DNA of 64,000 nucleotides from Streptomyces lincolnensis (GTDB taxonomy: Bacteria > Actinomycetota > Actinomycetes > Streptomycetales > Streptomycetaceae), in assembly GCF_001685355.1 (NCBI RefSeq), contig NZ_CP016438.1, forward strand, positions 5,580,001 to 5,644,000. The letters are read 5' to 3'. The position numbers and the translations under genes were made by a program. The first letter of the stretch is position 1. Each line of letters opens with the position of its first letter. Positions 52,430-61,210 of the stretch are shown here, in pieces. The notes below the pieces were generated by a model that searched no databases, was not told the origin of the DNA, and saw only the letters and a program-made list of their open reading frames with translations.

Positions 52430-53166
52430 CTCGGGGCATGACGCGTCACATGGCCGTTGTGCCGCGTGTCCGACACGATCTTCACGTCGATGCCGGCGGC
52501 GAGCATGAGCGTGGCCGCACCGTGCCGGAGGTCGTGCAGTCGGATCGGAGGGAGGCCGGAGGCGGCGACGAGGCGCTCGAAGAGGTCGGTCACCTTCCCG
52601 GGATGGAGCCAGGAGCCGTCTTCCTGGGTGAAGACCATGCCGGTCGCGACCAGGCCGGTCCCCACTCCTCGCGGTGCCGCTTCAGGACGTTGACGGTGTC
52701 GTCGTCGAGCGCGACCACGCGGAAGCCGCTGTCCGTCTCGGGCTCGGAGGTCTCGACCTCCCACCCGTCCTGGACGAGCTGGGCGGAGACGGTCAGGGAG
52801 TGGTCATCGAGGTTGATCTCCGACCAGGGCTGCGCGCATGCCTCGCCCCGACGCAGGCCGCGGAAGGCGATCAGGTGCCACATCGCGTACAGCCGGTCCT
52901 CCGCGAGGAAGTCGAGGAACGCGCCTGTCTGTTCGGGAGGATCTGCTGGCCGATCGCGTCGTTCAACGCAGGCCGCAGCGTCGCCTTGATACGCAGCCGG
53001 GTAGCCGGACCGGTCACACGCCGGAACGGCGGCATGGCATCGATCGCCGTCTTCATCACCTTGCGGCGGGCGCGGTTGTCCGTGCCCTTCCACGGCACGG
53101 TGGCCAACTCCTCCACCGCGGCCCGGCGCTGGGCGTTCTGCTCCAGGATCTCGGCATTGCCGTCGA
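52430..53166 (-). pseudogene. Tyrosine recombinase (integrase) pseudogene
   Basis: Three minus-strand frames join into one decayed integrase. Frame one has GPATRLRIKATLRPALNDAI (core-binding domain). Frame two has QTGAFLDFLAEDRLYAMWHL, FRGLRRGEA (catalytic Arg) and the following beta hairpin. Frame three has TGMVFTQEDGSWLHPGK and LHDLRHGAATL (HxxR box). The N-terminus, an inner stretch of the core-binding domain and everything after VSDT, including the catalytic Tyr, are missing. It cannot work as it stands. It resembles AICE integrases and faces the att copy 50 bp away. Confidence 0.88.
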
Positions 53167-53167
53167 G

Positions 53168-53902
53168 TCATCGGTCGAGCCACTCGCTGACGGTCAGGCG
53201 GTCGATCAGGTCCTGACCGGACTTCAGGCGCCGCCGGGTCTCCTCGACATCGGGCAGTGGCGACTTCTCGTCGCCGACCTCCTCCAGCCTGGCGGCGATC
53301 AGCGGCATGGCCTCGGGGTCGTCGGTGTCGGCGAGGCCGAGCAGGGCGCGTATGTGGTCGAGTTCGCGGATGAAGGCGTGAGTGCTGCGGAGCCGGTACT
53401 TGGCTTCCAACGCCCTTTCCGTGTAGTCGGCTTGGGCGAGTGCGGCTTCCTCGTGTTCTGCCCGGTTGGGTGCTGTCTCGGCCTTCCGGCGCTCGTGCTT
53501 CTCGCCCTTCAGGGCGGCCAGGGCAGCGCGCTGGTGGCGGACGTGGGCGCGGAAGGAGCGGAGCATGTCGTCTTCCAAGCCGAAGTCCTCGCTGTCGCCG
53601 GTGAACCAGCGCATGGCATCCCAGGTCGGTTCGGAGTGCTGAAGGGGAAGGCGCTGGACTCGGTCGACGTAGCCGACGGGGTAGAGCAGGCAGATCGGGG
53701 AGGTCCGCAGGGCTTCGGCGAGGACGAGGACGTCGACCAGGGGCAGGTTGGCGCGGCGGCCGGACTCCGTGTTGGCGATCACGTTGCGCGGGCTCGGATG
53801 GCCGATCTCCTCGCAGCGGTCGGCCAGGTCCTGGGCGCTCATGCGTAGCTCCTTCCTTCGTCTGCGGACCTCGGCGGCCACTGTGGCCATCACCTGATCC
53901 AC
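53168..53902 (-). CDS. HTH (XRE-type) regulator of the element
   Basis: A 244-residue protein with an N-terminal helix-turn-helix (LRMSAQDLADRCEEIGHPSP, then NVIANTESGRR), typical of XRE-type regulators. The rest is a long charged helical region (HVRHQRAALAALKGEKHERRK; DPEAMPLIAARLEEV). GTG 53902 has GGAGTGG upstream; ATG 53890 is an alternative. It abuts the integrase remnant on its left, the usual place for a regulator in actinobacterial elements. Confidence 0.75.
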   Translation of the reverse strand: MDQVMATVAAEVRRRRKELRMSAQDLADRCEEIGHPSPRNVIANTESGRRANLPLVDVLVLAEALRTSPICLLYPVGYVDRVQRLPLQHSEPTWDAMRWFTGDSEDFGLEDDMLRSFRAHVRHQRAALAALKGEKHERRKAETAPNRAEHEEAALAQADYTERALEAKYRLRSTHAFIRELDHIRALLGLADTDDPEAMPLIAARLEEVGDEKSPLPDVEETRRRLKSGQDLIDRLTVSEWLDR

Positions 53903-54010
53903 CCACTCCGGGACGTCGTCCTCGTCATCTCTCGGATCAAAAGCCCTCGGCCAGTGGAGCCCGCTGGCGGCGAGCGACCATGAGGGCGGGCATCACCCTC
54001 GCTCAGCGCG

Positions 54011-55573
54011 TCACTGGCGGCCGGTGCAGCGGAAGTTGGCGGCGTTGTTCGTGCTGCCGTGTCCGTCGTAGCGGGCGACGGCCGGCCACCGGCACAGCGG
54101 CCGGCTCATGGGCCCGTTCTCGGCGCGCAGTGTGGTGGGGGCCTTGCCGTGTTCGACCCACTTCACCAGGGCCGCCAGTGGGTCGGCCGGGGCGGCGCCG
54201 GAGCCGCCCCGGCAGTGGCCCACGCCGGGGGCCGTGAAGAGGCGGGCGAACTTCTCGGTCTTCGCCCGGCCGCCCATCGCGGCGATGACCTGCTCGTAGT
54301 AGCTGGTAGTTCCCCGGGGAGGGATCAGCTGGTCGGCCAGGCCGTGCCAGAGGAGCAGTTTGCCGCCGGCGGCACGGAAGGCGCTCAGGTCGGGGTCGTC
54401 CGTGCCGACCACGGGGCCCCACTCCTGACGGGAGCGGTCGAAGTAGTGGGTGAAGTTGGCCGTGGTCAGGCGGTGCCAGTCGAAAGACGGGTCCTTCGCC
54501 AGCCAGTAGGTGAACCAGCCCGACGCGAGGGGCGTCGGGACTCCGTCGCCGTTCGCGGTGGCGGCGAGTCTGGCGAACGAGGCGCCGGGCAGGATTCCGT
54601 ACCACAGGCGGCGACCGTCCGGGCGTCGCGGCCCGTCCCAGATCTTTTTCACCACGGCCGCGTCCTTGGCCGTGATCGTGCCGCAGGGGGTCACGGTGCC
54701 GACCAGCGAGGTGGGGTTGAAGCGGCAGGTCCGGGGGTCCGCGATGACGCCGTCGGTCACACCGTCCCGGCTGTCGCACGCTGCTGTGACCGCCTTGTTG
54801 ACCGCGTCGAACTTGCACGAGGGCACGAAGTCGCCGAGCTCGTGCATCACGACCTGGGGCCACATCGCCGCGGGGAGGAACCGGTCCGCCTGGATCGCCG
54901 GCGCGCCGGCCAGGATGCCGTCGTAGTCGCGGGGCTGGACCTGCGCTTCCTGGAGACCTTCCCTGCCGCCGTTCGAGCAGCCGTTCCAGTACGAGTAGGT
55001 GGGCGACTTCCCGTAGAACGCCTGGATGACGGCCTTGCCCTTGACGGTCGTCTCGTGCAGCGCACGCGAGAGGAAGTCGTTGATCAGGGACGCGTTCATG
55101 CCGGTCGGGGACCAGGCCCAGGAGGCATCGCTGGAGTCGGCGGTATGACCGGAGTCGGAACCCGCGGCGGCGTAACCGGCCTTCGCCGCGCTCTCCGTGT
55201 CCGGGATGGAGCCGTTGAAGCCACCGCCTCCCACCCCTTGGAAGCGCCCGTTCCAGGTGCCGACGGGCAGTGACACGCGCATGTGGATGTTCTGGGGAAC
55301 CAGCAGTTCGACGTTGCAGATCGCCGGAGTGGTGGTGGTCTGCGAGACGCTGGTAACCGTCGTGCCGTCCGGAAAGCGCAGAGCCGTGAGGCTCTCGCAG
55401 GACCGGACCGGCTGGCCGGAACCCACAGTGTCGGCCGCGCTCGCCCCGTGGACCGGCATGGCGCAGAGCCCTGCCGCGAGGATCAGAGATCCGGAGATCG
55501 CGAGCCGGCGTCGGACGGGGCCTCGCGGGGATGGTGCATGCTCGGCGCTGCCAGCTGAAGGCTTCCACTTCAT
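54011..55573 (-). CDS. Secreted tannase/feruloyl esterase
   Basis: A 520-residue exported esterase. The signal peptide RRRLAISGSLILAAGLCAMPVHGASAA precedes a body with the nucleophile motif GCSNGGREGLQ (Ser in the family's C-S-x-G-G pattern), the Asp region in LLLWHGLADQLIPP, and the catalytic His in GVGHCRGG. Several Cys pairs fit extracellular disulfides. Tannase-family enzymes split gallate or hydroxycinnamate esters of plant material. ATG 55573 has GGGAGGTGAG upstream. Followed leftward by the regulator gene, 108-bp gap. Confidence 0.88.
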   Translation of the reverse strand: MKWKPSAGSAEHAPSPRGPVRRRLAISGSLILAAGLCAMPVHGASAADTVGSGQPVRSCESLTALRFPDGTTVTSVSQTTTTPAICNVELLVPQNIHMRVSLPVGTWNGRFQGVGGGGFNGSIPDTESAAKAGYAAAGSDSGHTADSSDASWAWSPTGMNASLINDFLSRALHETTVKGKAVIQAFYGKSPTYSYWNGCSNGGREGLQEAQVQPRDYDGILAGAPAIQADRFLPAAMWPQVVMHELGDFVPSCKFDAVNKAVTAACDSRDGVTDGVIADPRTCRFNPTSLVGTVTPCGTITAKDAAVVKKIWDGPRRPDGRRLWYGILPGASFARLAATANGDGVPTPLASGWFTYWLAKDPSFDWHRLTTANFTHYFDRSRQEWGPVVGTDDPDLSAFRAAGGKLLLWHGLADQLIPPRGTTSYYEQVIAAMGGRAKTEKFARLFTAPGVGHCRGGSGAAPADPLAALVKWVEHGKAPTTLRAENGPMSRPLCRWPAVARYDGHGSTNNAANFRCTGRQ

Positions 55574-55620
55574 GCCCGCTCACCTCCCTCTTTCTTTCTT
55601 GGCTGGGCGGATGGGGCCGG

Positions 55621-57531
55621 TCAGTGGTCGGCCGGCTCGTGGATGTCGGAGGGGATCGGGTCGGCGTACAGTGCGGCGATGTCCGCGTCGTACTTCTCGG
55701 CGACCTTCTGCCGCTTGAGCTTCAAGGTGGCGGTGAGTTCATCGCTCGTCGCGTCCCAGTACGCGGGAATCACCCGGAAGCGCTTGACCTGCTCCACACG
55801 TGCCAGCCGGCTGTTGCCCTCGGCCACCGCGGCTCGCAAGGCGTCGATCAGCAGGGGGTTGCGGGCCAGGGAGCGCGGGTCCGGCCGTAGCCCGTGCCCG
55901 GCGGCGAAGGCCGCCGCAGCCTCGGCGTCCAGGACGAGCAGCGCGGTGATGTAGGGGCGGCTGTCGCCGATGGCCACAGCGGTGCCGATCAGGGGACCGG
56001 CGGTGGTGAGGGCCGTCTCGACCGTGACGGGCGAGATGTTCTTGCCCCCTTCGTTGATGATCAGGTCCTTCTTGCGGTCGACGATGGTCAGGTAGTCGTC
56101 CGCGTCGGACACGATGACGTCGCCGGTGTGGAACCAGCCGTCCCGGTCGAAGGCTTCGCGGGTCCGGTCGGGGTCGTTGCGGTACCCCTTCGCCACCGAC
56201 GGCCCCCGCACCAGGAGTTCACCGTCGGCGGCCCGGCGTGCTTCCAGGCCGGGCAGCAGTGTGCCGATGGTGCCGAAGCGGGCCCGCGCGGGCGGGCTGA
56301 CGGCACCGAAGCAGCTCAGCTCGGACATGCCCCAGCCCTCGCAGATGGGGACGCCGAGCGCCGCGAAGAATTCGAGGGTCGCCGGCGGCGTGGGTGCCGC
56401 GCCGGTCACCGCCCACCGCACCTGGTCCAGCCCCAGACGGGACCGCAGGGCGGACAGGACGCCGGCGTCCGCCTCGGCATACGCGGCGGAGAGCTCGTCG
56501 TAGACCGGCTTGCCCGCCTGAAGCAGGCGCGTACGACTGAGGCCTGTCTCCAGCGCCGCCCCGACAGCCTCCCGCCGGGCCGCGTCCGGCTCGCTCTCGA
56601 TGCCGAGCTCCACGGCCTGCTTGATCTTGTTCCAGACCCTGGGGACGGCGCACCAGATCGTCGGCCGGCAGTCCGGCAGCGCCTTGGCGATCTCCTTGAT
56701 GTCGGGCACCACCGTGACCTGCACACCGAAGATCGCCTGTGCGTACAGGCAGGTGAAGCGGTCGACGACATGTGCGGAAGGGAGGTAGGAGGTGGTCCGG
56801 TCGCCGAAGCGGAAGTCCAGCACCTGTGCCACTCCCGCGGCTTGGGCGAGCAGGTTGGCGTGCGTGATCTCCACGCCTTTCGAAGGGCCGGTCGTGCCCG
56901 AGGTGTAGATCAGGGTGAGCACGTCGTCCGGCTGGACGGCGCGCCAGGCCGCGTCGAAGTCGAACGAGGTGTTCGCCCGGCCCCGAGCGCGGAGGATGTC
57001 CAGGCTGAGGATGCCTTCGGCCGGCTTCGCGTCGTCGCCGTACGTCAGGATTGCGTCGCCGTACGTCAGGGTTTCGTCGTCGGCGGTCCTGGCTTCCTCG
57101 CCGCCCGCCGGGACTTCGTCGCCGTCCACCAGGATGAGGTGCTCGACGGCCACACCGGATTCTCGGACGACGGGGAGGTACTGGGTCTCGCACACCATCA
57201 CCCTGCTTCCGGAATTGCGCAGGACGTGGGCGAGTTGGGCGGCCGGCAGGGTGTTGTAGACGGAGAACGGGATGGCGCCCAGGTGCTGGGCCGCGAGGTC
57301 GACAGGGAAGAACTCGACCCGGTTGGTCATCATCAGCGCGACGGTGTCACCACGCCTGACTCCGAGCCCGGCCAGGCCGGCCGCCAGAAGGCGCACGTCA
57401 TCGGCGAGGGCCCGCCAGGTGACGGTGCGCGTCGCGCCCACGGTGCGCAGGGCCACCGTGTCGGGCGCGACGGCTGCCGTGCGCTGGAAGGCCTCGCAGA
57501 GCGTGGCGGACATGGGTGTGGGGTCGGTCAT
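55621..57531 (-). CDS. Long-chain acyl-CoA ligase-like protein
   Basis: A 636-residue AMP-forming ligase: phosphate loop IYTSGTTGPSKGVEITH, SYLPSAHVVDR, GWGMSELSCFG, DGWFHTGDV and DRKKDLIINEGGKNISP, all of the FadD/long-chain acyl-CoA synthetase (LACS) type. Substrate not readable from sequence; a fatty or aromatic acid is possible, the latter given the neighbouring esterase. A 21-bp tandem duplication inside (57033-57074) adds LTYGDAI repeats near residue 150. ATG 57531 lacks a good ribosome site. Same strand as the esterase, 48-bp gap. Confidence 0.87.
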   Translation of the reverse strand: MTDPTPMSATLCEAFQRTAAVAPDTVALRTVGATRTVTWRALADDVRLLAAGLAGLGVRRGDTVALMMTNRVEFFPVDLAAQHLGAIPFSVYNTLPAAQLAHVLRNSGSRVMVCETQYLPVVRESGVAVEHLILVDGDEVPAGGEEARTADDETLTYGDAILTYGDDAKPAEGILSLDILRARGRANTSFDFDAAWRAVQPDDVLTLIYTSGTTGPSKGVEITHANLLAQAAGVAQVLDFRFGDRTTSYLPSAHVVDRFTCLYAQAIFGVQVTVVPDIKEIAKALPDCRPTIWCAVPRVWNKIKQAVELGIESEPDAARREAVGAALETGLSRTRLLQAGKPVYDELSAAYAEADAGVLSALRSRLGLDQVRWAVTGAAPTPPATLEFFAALGVPICEGWGMSELSCFGAVSPPARARFGTIGTLLPGLEARRAADGELLVRGPSVAKGYRNDPDRTREAFDRDGWFHTGDVIVSDADDYLTIVDRKKDLIINEGGKNISPVTVETALTTAGPLIGTAVAIGDSRPYITALLVLDAEAAAAFAAGHGLRPDPRSLARNPLLIDALRAAVAEGNSRLARVEQVKRFRVIPAYWDATSDELTATLKLKRQKVAEKYDADIAALYADPIPSDIHEPADH

Positions 57532-57711
57532 CTAGATCAGTTCCCGTCGATCGGCTCCGTACCGGAACTCACGCTCGACAGGCCCGACGCGCGCCTCTAC
57601 GGCGGCGCCGGCAACGCCGCGGCGTGAGCGCGCGGGTTCGACGACGGCAACGCTAGGCATCCGTGGCGCGCAGGGCATCGGGCATGACGCCCAACAATGC
57701 GGCCGCCGCAC

Positions 57712-57726
57712 TGTGATCGGATCACA
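57712..57726. promoter_or_regulatory. TGTGATCGGATCACA palindrome upstream of ligase gene
   Basis: Perfect 15-bp dyad 180 bp before the ligase start and 49 bp beyond the PucR-type gene. CCTCCA-TCTG-TGGAGG (57752 area) lies just after that gene and may end its message. Possible operator for the PucR-type regulator; the motif also recalls Crp-like TGTGA/TCACA half-sites, but the spacing is one base off the Streptomyces Crp consensus. Confidence 0.5.
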
Positions 57727-57774
57727 TAGCTGTGGGGGGAGGTGCTCAAGCCTCCATCTGTGGAGGTGACCGGG

Positions 57775-59022
57775 TCACACCGAGGTGCCGGAGCCGCCCC
57801 CGAACAGTCTGATCGCGATCAGCAGCTCCTGGAGGTCGGCGAGCCTGCGCAGGTCGCACCCCGTCCGTTCCTCGACACGAGCCAGACGGTGATGTGCGGT
57901 GTTGATGTGGACACCTAGTCGCCGGGCCGCGGCCTTCACGTTCAGATCGTTGGCCGCGTACTCCTCCACCGTTCTGATCAGGGTGCCGTCCGTCCGGGAG
58001 TCCTCGGCCACGAAGGTACGGAGCGCCGCCGGCACCATCCGTGCGGCGGTCTCGTCCGCTCGGAGGGTCAGATAGTCGAGCACACTGAGATCGGACAGGC
58101 AGACGACGCCACCGTCCGGCGGCAGAGTGCCCAGCGCGGAGACCGCCTCGTGGTACGCCTTCCCCAGATCGGCGACGGTGTCGTACCGCGTGCTGACGCC
58201 CACTGCCAGCCGTGTCCCCTGGTCGGCGAGCGTCCGCCATGCCGTCCTCACGGATTCCCCGGACACACTGCCCACCCTGTCGCGCAGCGCCCGCACGATC
58301 ACTGTCTCGTCCTGCCGCAGCACGGTCAGCGCACGAGCCGGGTCGCCCGCGGCCTGCCCCAGAAGCGAGGCGGCGGAACGCAGACTGTAGGGGTCGCCGA
58401 CGGGACCCACGGGCACCGCGACCACCACGGCACACGGCGTGTCGGGATGCAGCCCGGCCTTCGTGGCCGCGGTCAGCCGTGGTCCCGGCGCCGGCTCCCG
58501 CCCCGCGATCAGGTCTTCGAGCAGGTCCCGACGCACCCGGTCGCCTTCCACGGCCAGGAACTGTTCCTCGTCCAGATAAGCCCGGGCCGCGACCGTACTG
58601 CCCCGGTTGATCAGCTCCATGACGAGTCCGCACGCTTCCAGCGCGACGTCACGCCCGCCGGTCGTGTGCACCGCCCAGTCGGCGATCGCCTCCCACATCA
58701 CGCGGTGCGCGATGCGCAGCGCGTGCATGAAATCCACCAGGGGCATACCCTGCCGTGCCCGCCGCGCGGCATGCGGGCGGACGAACGCCACGTCGTCGTC
58801 CGTGACCGGTCGGTCGCGGGCCAGGCTGACACTGAGCGCGTCGACCGCCTCCGTCACGTGGGCCACCACGTCGGCCAGCAGCGCTTCGTCCACCAGGGCG
58901 GTGTAGCCGGGAATCTCCGTCCGCATGGCCTCCAGCGCCGCCTCGGCCAGTGACTGCCGCTGAGCGGCGATGATGTCGGCCACCTCACTGAGGGCGGCCA
59001 CCTGACCTGATCGGCGCGTCAC
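57775..59022 (-). CDS. PucR/CdaR-family transcriptional regulator
   Basis: A 415-residue regulator. The C-terminal HTH of the PucR class is clear: LIRTVEEYAANDLNVKAAA, RRLGVHINTAHHRLARVEERTG (in parts). A GGDEF-like helical middle and an N-terminal sensory helical domain (ADIIAAQRQSLAEAALEAM) precede it. Typical targets are local catabolic genes, here probably the ligase and esterase downstream on the same strand. GTG 59022 has TGAGG immediately upstream. Confidence 0.87.
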   Translation of the reverse strand: MTRRSGQVAALSEVADIIAAQRQSLAEAALEAMRTEIPGYTALVDEALLADVVAHVTEAVDALSVSLARDRPVTDDDVAFVRPHAARRARQGMPLVDFMHALRIAHRVMWEAIADWAVHTTGGRDVALEACGLVMELINRGSTVAARAYLDEEQFLAVEGDRVRRDLLEDLIAGREPAPGPRLTAATKAGLHPDTPCAVVVAVPVGPVGDPYSLRSAASLLGQAAGDPARALTVLRQDETVIVRALRDRVGSVSGESVRTAWRTLADQGTRLAVGVSTRYDTVADLGKAYHEAVSALGTLPPDGGVVCLSDLSVLDYLTLRADETAARMVPAALRTFVAEDSRTDGTLIRTVEEYAANDLNVKAAARRLGVHINTAHHRLARVEERTGCDLRRLADLQELLIAIRLFGGGSGTSV

Positions 59023-59760
59023 GGCCTCAGCCTAGGGGAGCCATGGCGTCAGTGCGCCGCGTGATCACTGGGATGAACCGACGCTCGTAAGACCCGATGA
59101 CGCCGACATCGACTTCGTTTCTTCGGCACCGGCTTCCGCCGTCGACCAGTGGCGTGGGGGAGCCGCGGTACATCGACGGCTGCTCAGGCGGCAAGGGTGC
59201 ATTCGCCCGGCGAGCCGACGCGCCGGCCACGAAGTACGGCGAGCGGTTCACAGTGTCCACGTCGCCGCGCGGCGGTCATCGCGGCGGACTGACTCATCGC
59301 ACGAGAACGGCACTCTCGTCCGACAGGTGGTGGACGAGAGTGCCGTTCGCCGTCCCTCCGGACGGGCGGACCTGTTCCGCGCGCGGCGGTCAGAGCCGGC
59401 TGTCCGGGGTCTGTCCGGGGTCACCATGCGGTTGCCCAGGCTCGTGATCAGCGATCGGACACGTCGGCCCCGTCCGCCTGACGGGACCGCACACCGGTCG
59501 CGTCTGCGCATGGGGTACACGCTGAAGACGTGCCGTGCGGCTTCGACCGCCCCTTGTCCCCGAGTTGCCCGGCGCCCCGCACGCAGACCACCCACGATCC
59601 CCGCCATCGGCGGCGACCTGCCGGGGCGGAAGCCGTTGTGCGCCTACCGTGAGTGACGGCGAGCCGTTGTCGAGTCCTGAGCTCCGCACGCGGTTCATGC
59701 TGGTCAGTGCGCTGACTCAGACGGCGGAAGCACGGTGACGTGTGCACCGAGCCTGCCTTT
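59023..59760. other. 738-bp gene-free stretch with a strong hairpin
   Basis: Several open frames exist on both strands, but none has a ribosome site, a coherent protein pattern or a recognised relative. The one clear structure is the 17-bp hairpin at 59305-59348. The segment probably results from deletions within the island. Confidence 0.55.
59305..59348. repeat. Perfect 17-bp inverted repeat
   Basis: GAACGGCACTCTCGTCC and GGACGAGAGTGCCGTTC around GACAGGTGGT. No gene ends next to it. Could be an orphan terminator or the trace of a removed element. Confidence 0.8.
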
Positions 59761-60129
59761 TCAGGGCTTCGGGTCAATGGTGTGGATGTGCCGGTCGTAG
59801 TCGCTGGTGTGCTCTTCGGCCCAGTCCTGCAAGTGTTGCAGTGCGGCGGTGGCGCCGCGGGCGAGGTCGGTCAGGGCGTACTGCACCGTCGGTGGGCGGC
59901 TGGTGTGCACGGTGCGCGTGATGAGTCCACCGGTTTCGAGGTCGCGCAAGGTCTGCGCGAGCATCTTGTCGCTGACGCCGCCGGCCCGCCGGCGCAGCTC
60001 GGACCAGCGTTGCGGGCCGTCCATGAGGTCGACCAGGACCAGGGCGGCCCACCGGGCGGTGACCAGGTCGAACAGCTGCCTGCCGGGGCAGGCGGGATTG
60101 CGGACGTTGCCTCGCGCGCTTTCCTGCAC
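59761..60129 (-). CDS. HxlR-family winged-helix regulator
   Basis: A 122-residue HxlR/MarR-like protein: CPGRQLFDLVTARWAALVLVDL, then SELRRRAGGVSDKMLAQTLRDLE and GLITRTVHTSRPPTVQYALTDL (wing). The Cys near residue 14 is conserved in redox-sensing HxlR members (YodB, HypR, QorR), so thiol or quinone sensing is plausible. GTG 60129 has AGGTGAGG upstream. Divergent from the MBL gene, which it likely represses. Confidence 0.9.
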   Translation of the reverse strand: MQESARGNVRNPACPGRQLFDLVTARWAALVLVDLMDGPQRWSELRRRAGGVSDKMLAQTLRDLETGGLITRTVHTSRPPTVQYALTDLARGATAALQHLQDWAEEHTSDYDRHIHTIDPKP

Positions 60130-60219
60130 GTGCTCACCTCACCTGAAGGTATGTACTTCCCAGGAGAAAGTAACTCAGTCAGAGTGAGTGAGCCAACCCC
60201 TGATCGTCAAGGAGTACCT
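60130..60219. promoter_or_regulatory. Divergent promoter/operator region of HxlR pair
   Basis: Holds GTACTTCCCAGGAGAAAGTAAC (60152-60173; arms GTACTT and AAGTAAC), an imperfect dyad of the type bound by HxlR regulators, placed between the two starts. A second half-like GTGAGTGAG lies next to it. Confidence 0.5.
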
Positions 60220-61032
60220 GTGGTAACCGACGTTGCCGTGACCCGCGCCGTGAACACCGTGACGGTGCTCGGCGGCCCCACCGCGCTGATCCACCTGGCC
60301 GGATGGACGCTGCTGACCGACCCGACCTTCGACGCCGCCGGCACCGAGTACCAGGACGGCCCGGTCCCGGTGCGCAAGACCGCCGACCCGGCGCTGAAGC
60401 CCTCGCAACTGCCCGCTCTCGACGCCGTCGTGGTCAGCCACACCGGGCATCTGGACAACCTCGACACCGCCGGGCGTACGGTGGCCTCCGCTGCCTCGAA
60501 CGTGTTCACCACCGTCGCCGGCGCCACCGACCTCGGGGGCGCGGCCGTCGGCCTGGAGCCCTGGCAGACCCGGACCCTGTCGAAGCCGGGCCGCACGCCG
60601 CTGAACATCACCGCGGTTCCCGCCCGCCACGGGCCCGTCGGCACCGAGGACCTCACCGGTCCGGTCACCGGCTTCCTCCTGCACACCGACGACGACTCCA
60701 CACCGAGCGTGTACGTCTCCGGTGACACCGTCGACCTGGACGCGATGAGCGCCCTGGCCGGCCGGTACCGCGTCGACGTGGCGCTGCTGCACCTGGGCGC
60801 GGCCGGCTTCGAGGCATTCGGTGACGTACGGCTGTCGCTGACCGCGGTCCAGGCCGTCGAGGCCCGCCGCCTGCTCGGCGACCCCCTCGTGGTGGCCGTA
60901 CACGCCGAGGGCTGGGCGCACTACACCGAGGACCGCAGCCACGTCCAGCAGACCTTCGACGCCGCCGGCGTCCCGCTGTACTGGCCCACCCCCGGCGAGC
61001 CCGTCACCCTGCCCGCCCCGCACACCCGCTGA
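60220..61032 (+). CDS. UlaG-like MBL-fold hydrolase
   Basis: A 270-residue metallo-hydrolase of the UlaG/YcbJ-like subgroup: DAVVVSHTGHLDNLD (metal-binding His and Asp), PARHGPVGTEDL, VYVSGDTVDLDAM and VAVHAEGWAHYTED. GTG 60220 has AAGGAG six bases before it. Substrate unknown. Regulated together with the divergent HxlR gene by position. Confidence 0.85.
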   Translation: MVTDVAVTRAVNTVTVLGGPTALIHLAGWTLLTDPTFDAAGTEYQDGPVPVRKTADPALKPSQLPALDAVVVSHTGHLDNLDTAGRTVASAASNVFTTVAGATDLGGAAVGLEPWQTRTLSKPGRTPLNITAVPARHGPVGTEDLTGPVTGFLLHTDDDSTPSVYVSGDTVDLDAMSALAGRYRVDVALLHLGAAGFEAFGDVRLSLTAVQAVEARRLLGDPLVVAVHAEGWAHYTEDRSHVQQTFDAAGVPLYWPTPGEPVTLPAPHTR

Positions 61033-61210
61033 CACCTCATCCAGAGCCGCCGTCGGCGCACCGGCCCGCTCCTTCTACGCCGCCAGCGACGCGGGAGCGG
61101 CTGCGGTCACCGCACTGCGCTGACGCCGCGCACCCACCGGTCAATGGCTCACGTAGATCGGCCTGTAGCCGACCCGCCCGTCCGCAACGAAGAAAAGAAA
61201 AGGAAAGAAC

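Noticed and set aside
59097..59698. Several 90-120-codon frames on both strands right of the PucR-type gene
   Set aside because: They overlap one another, lack ribosome sites and show no coherent protein pattern.
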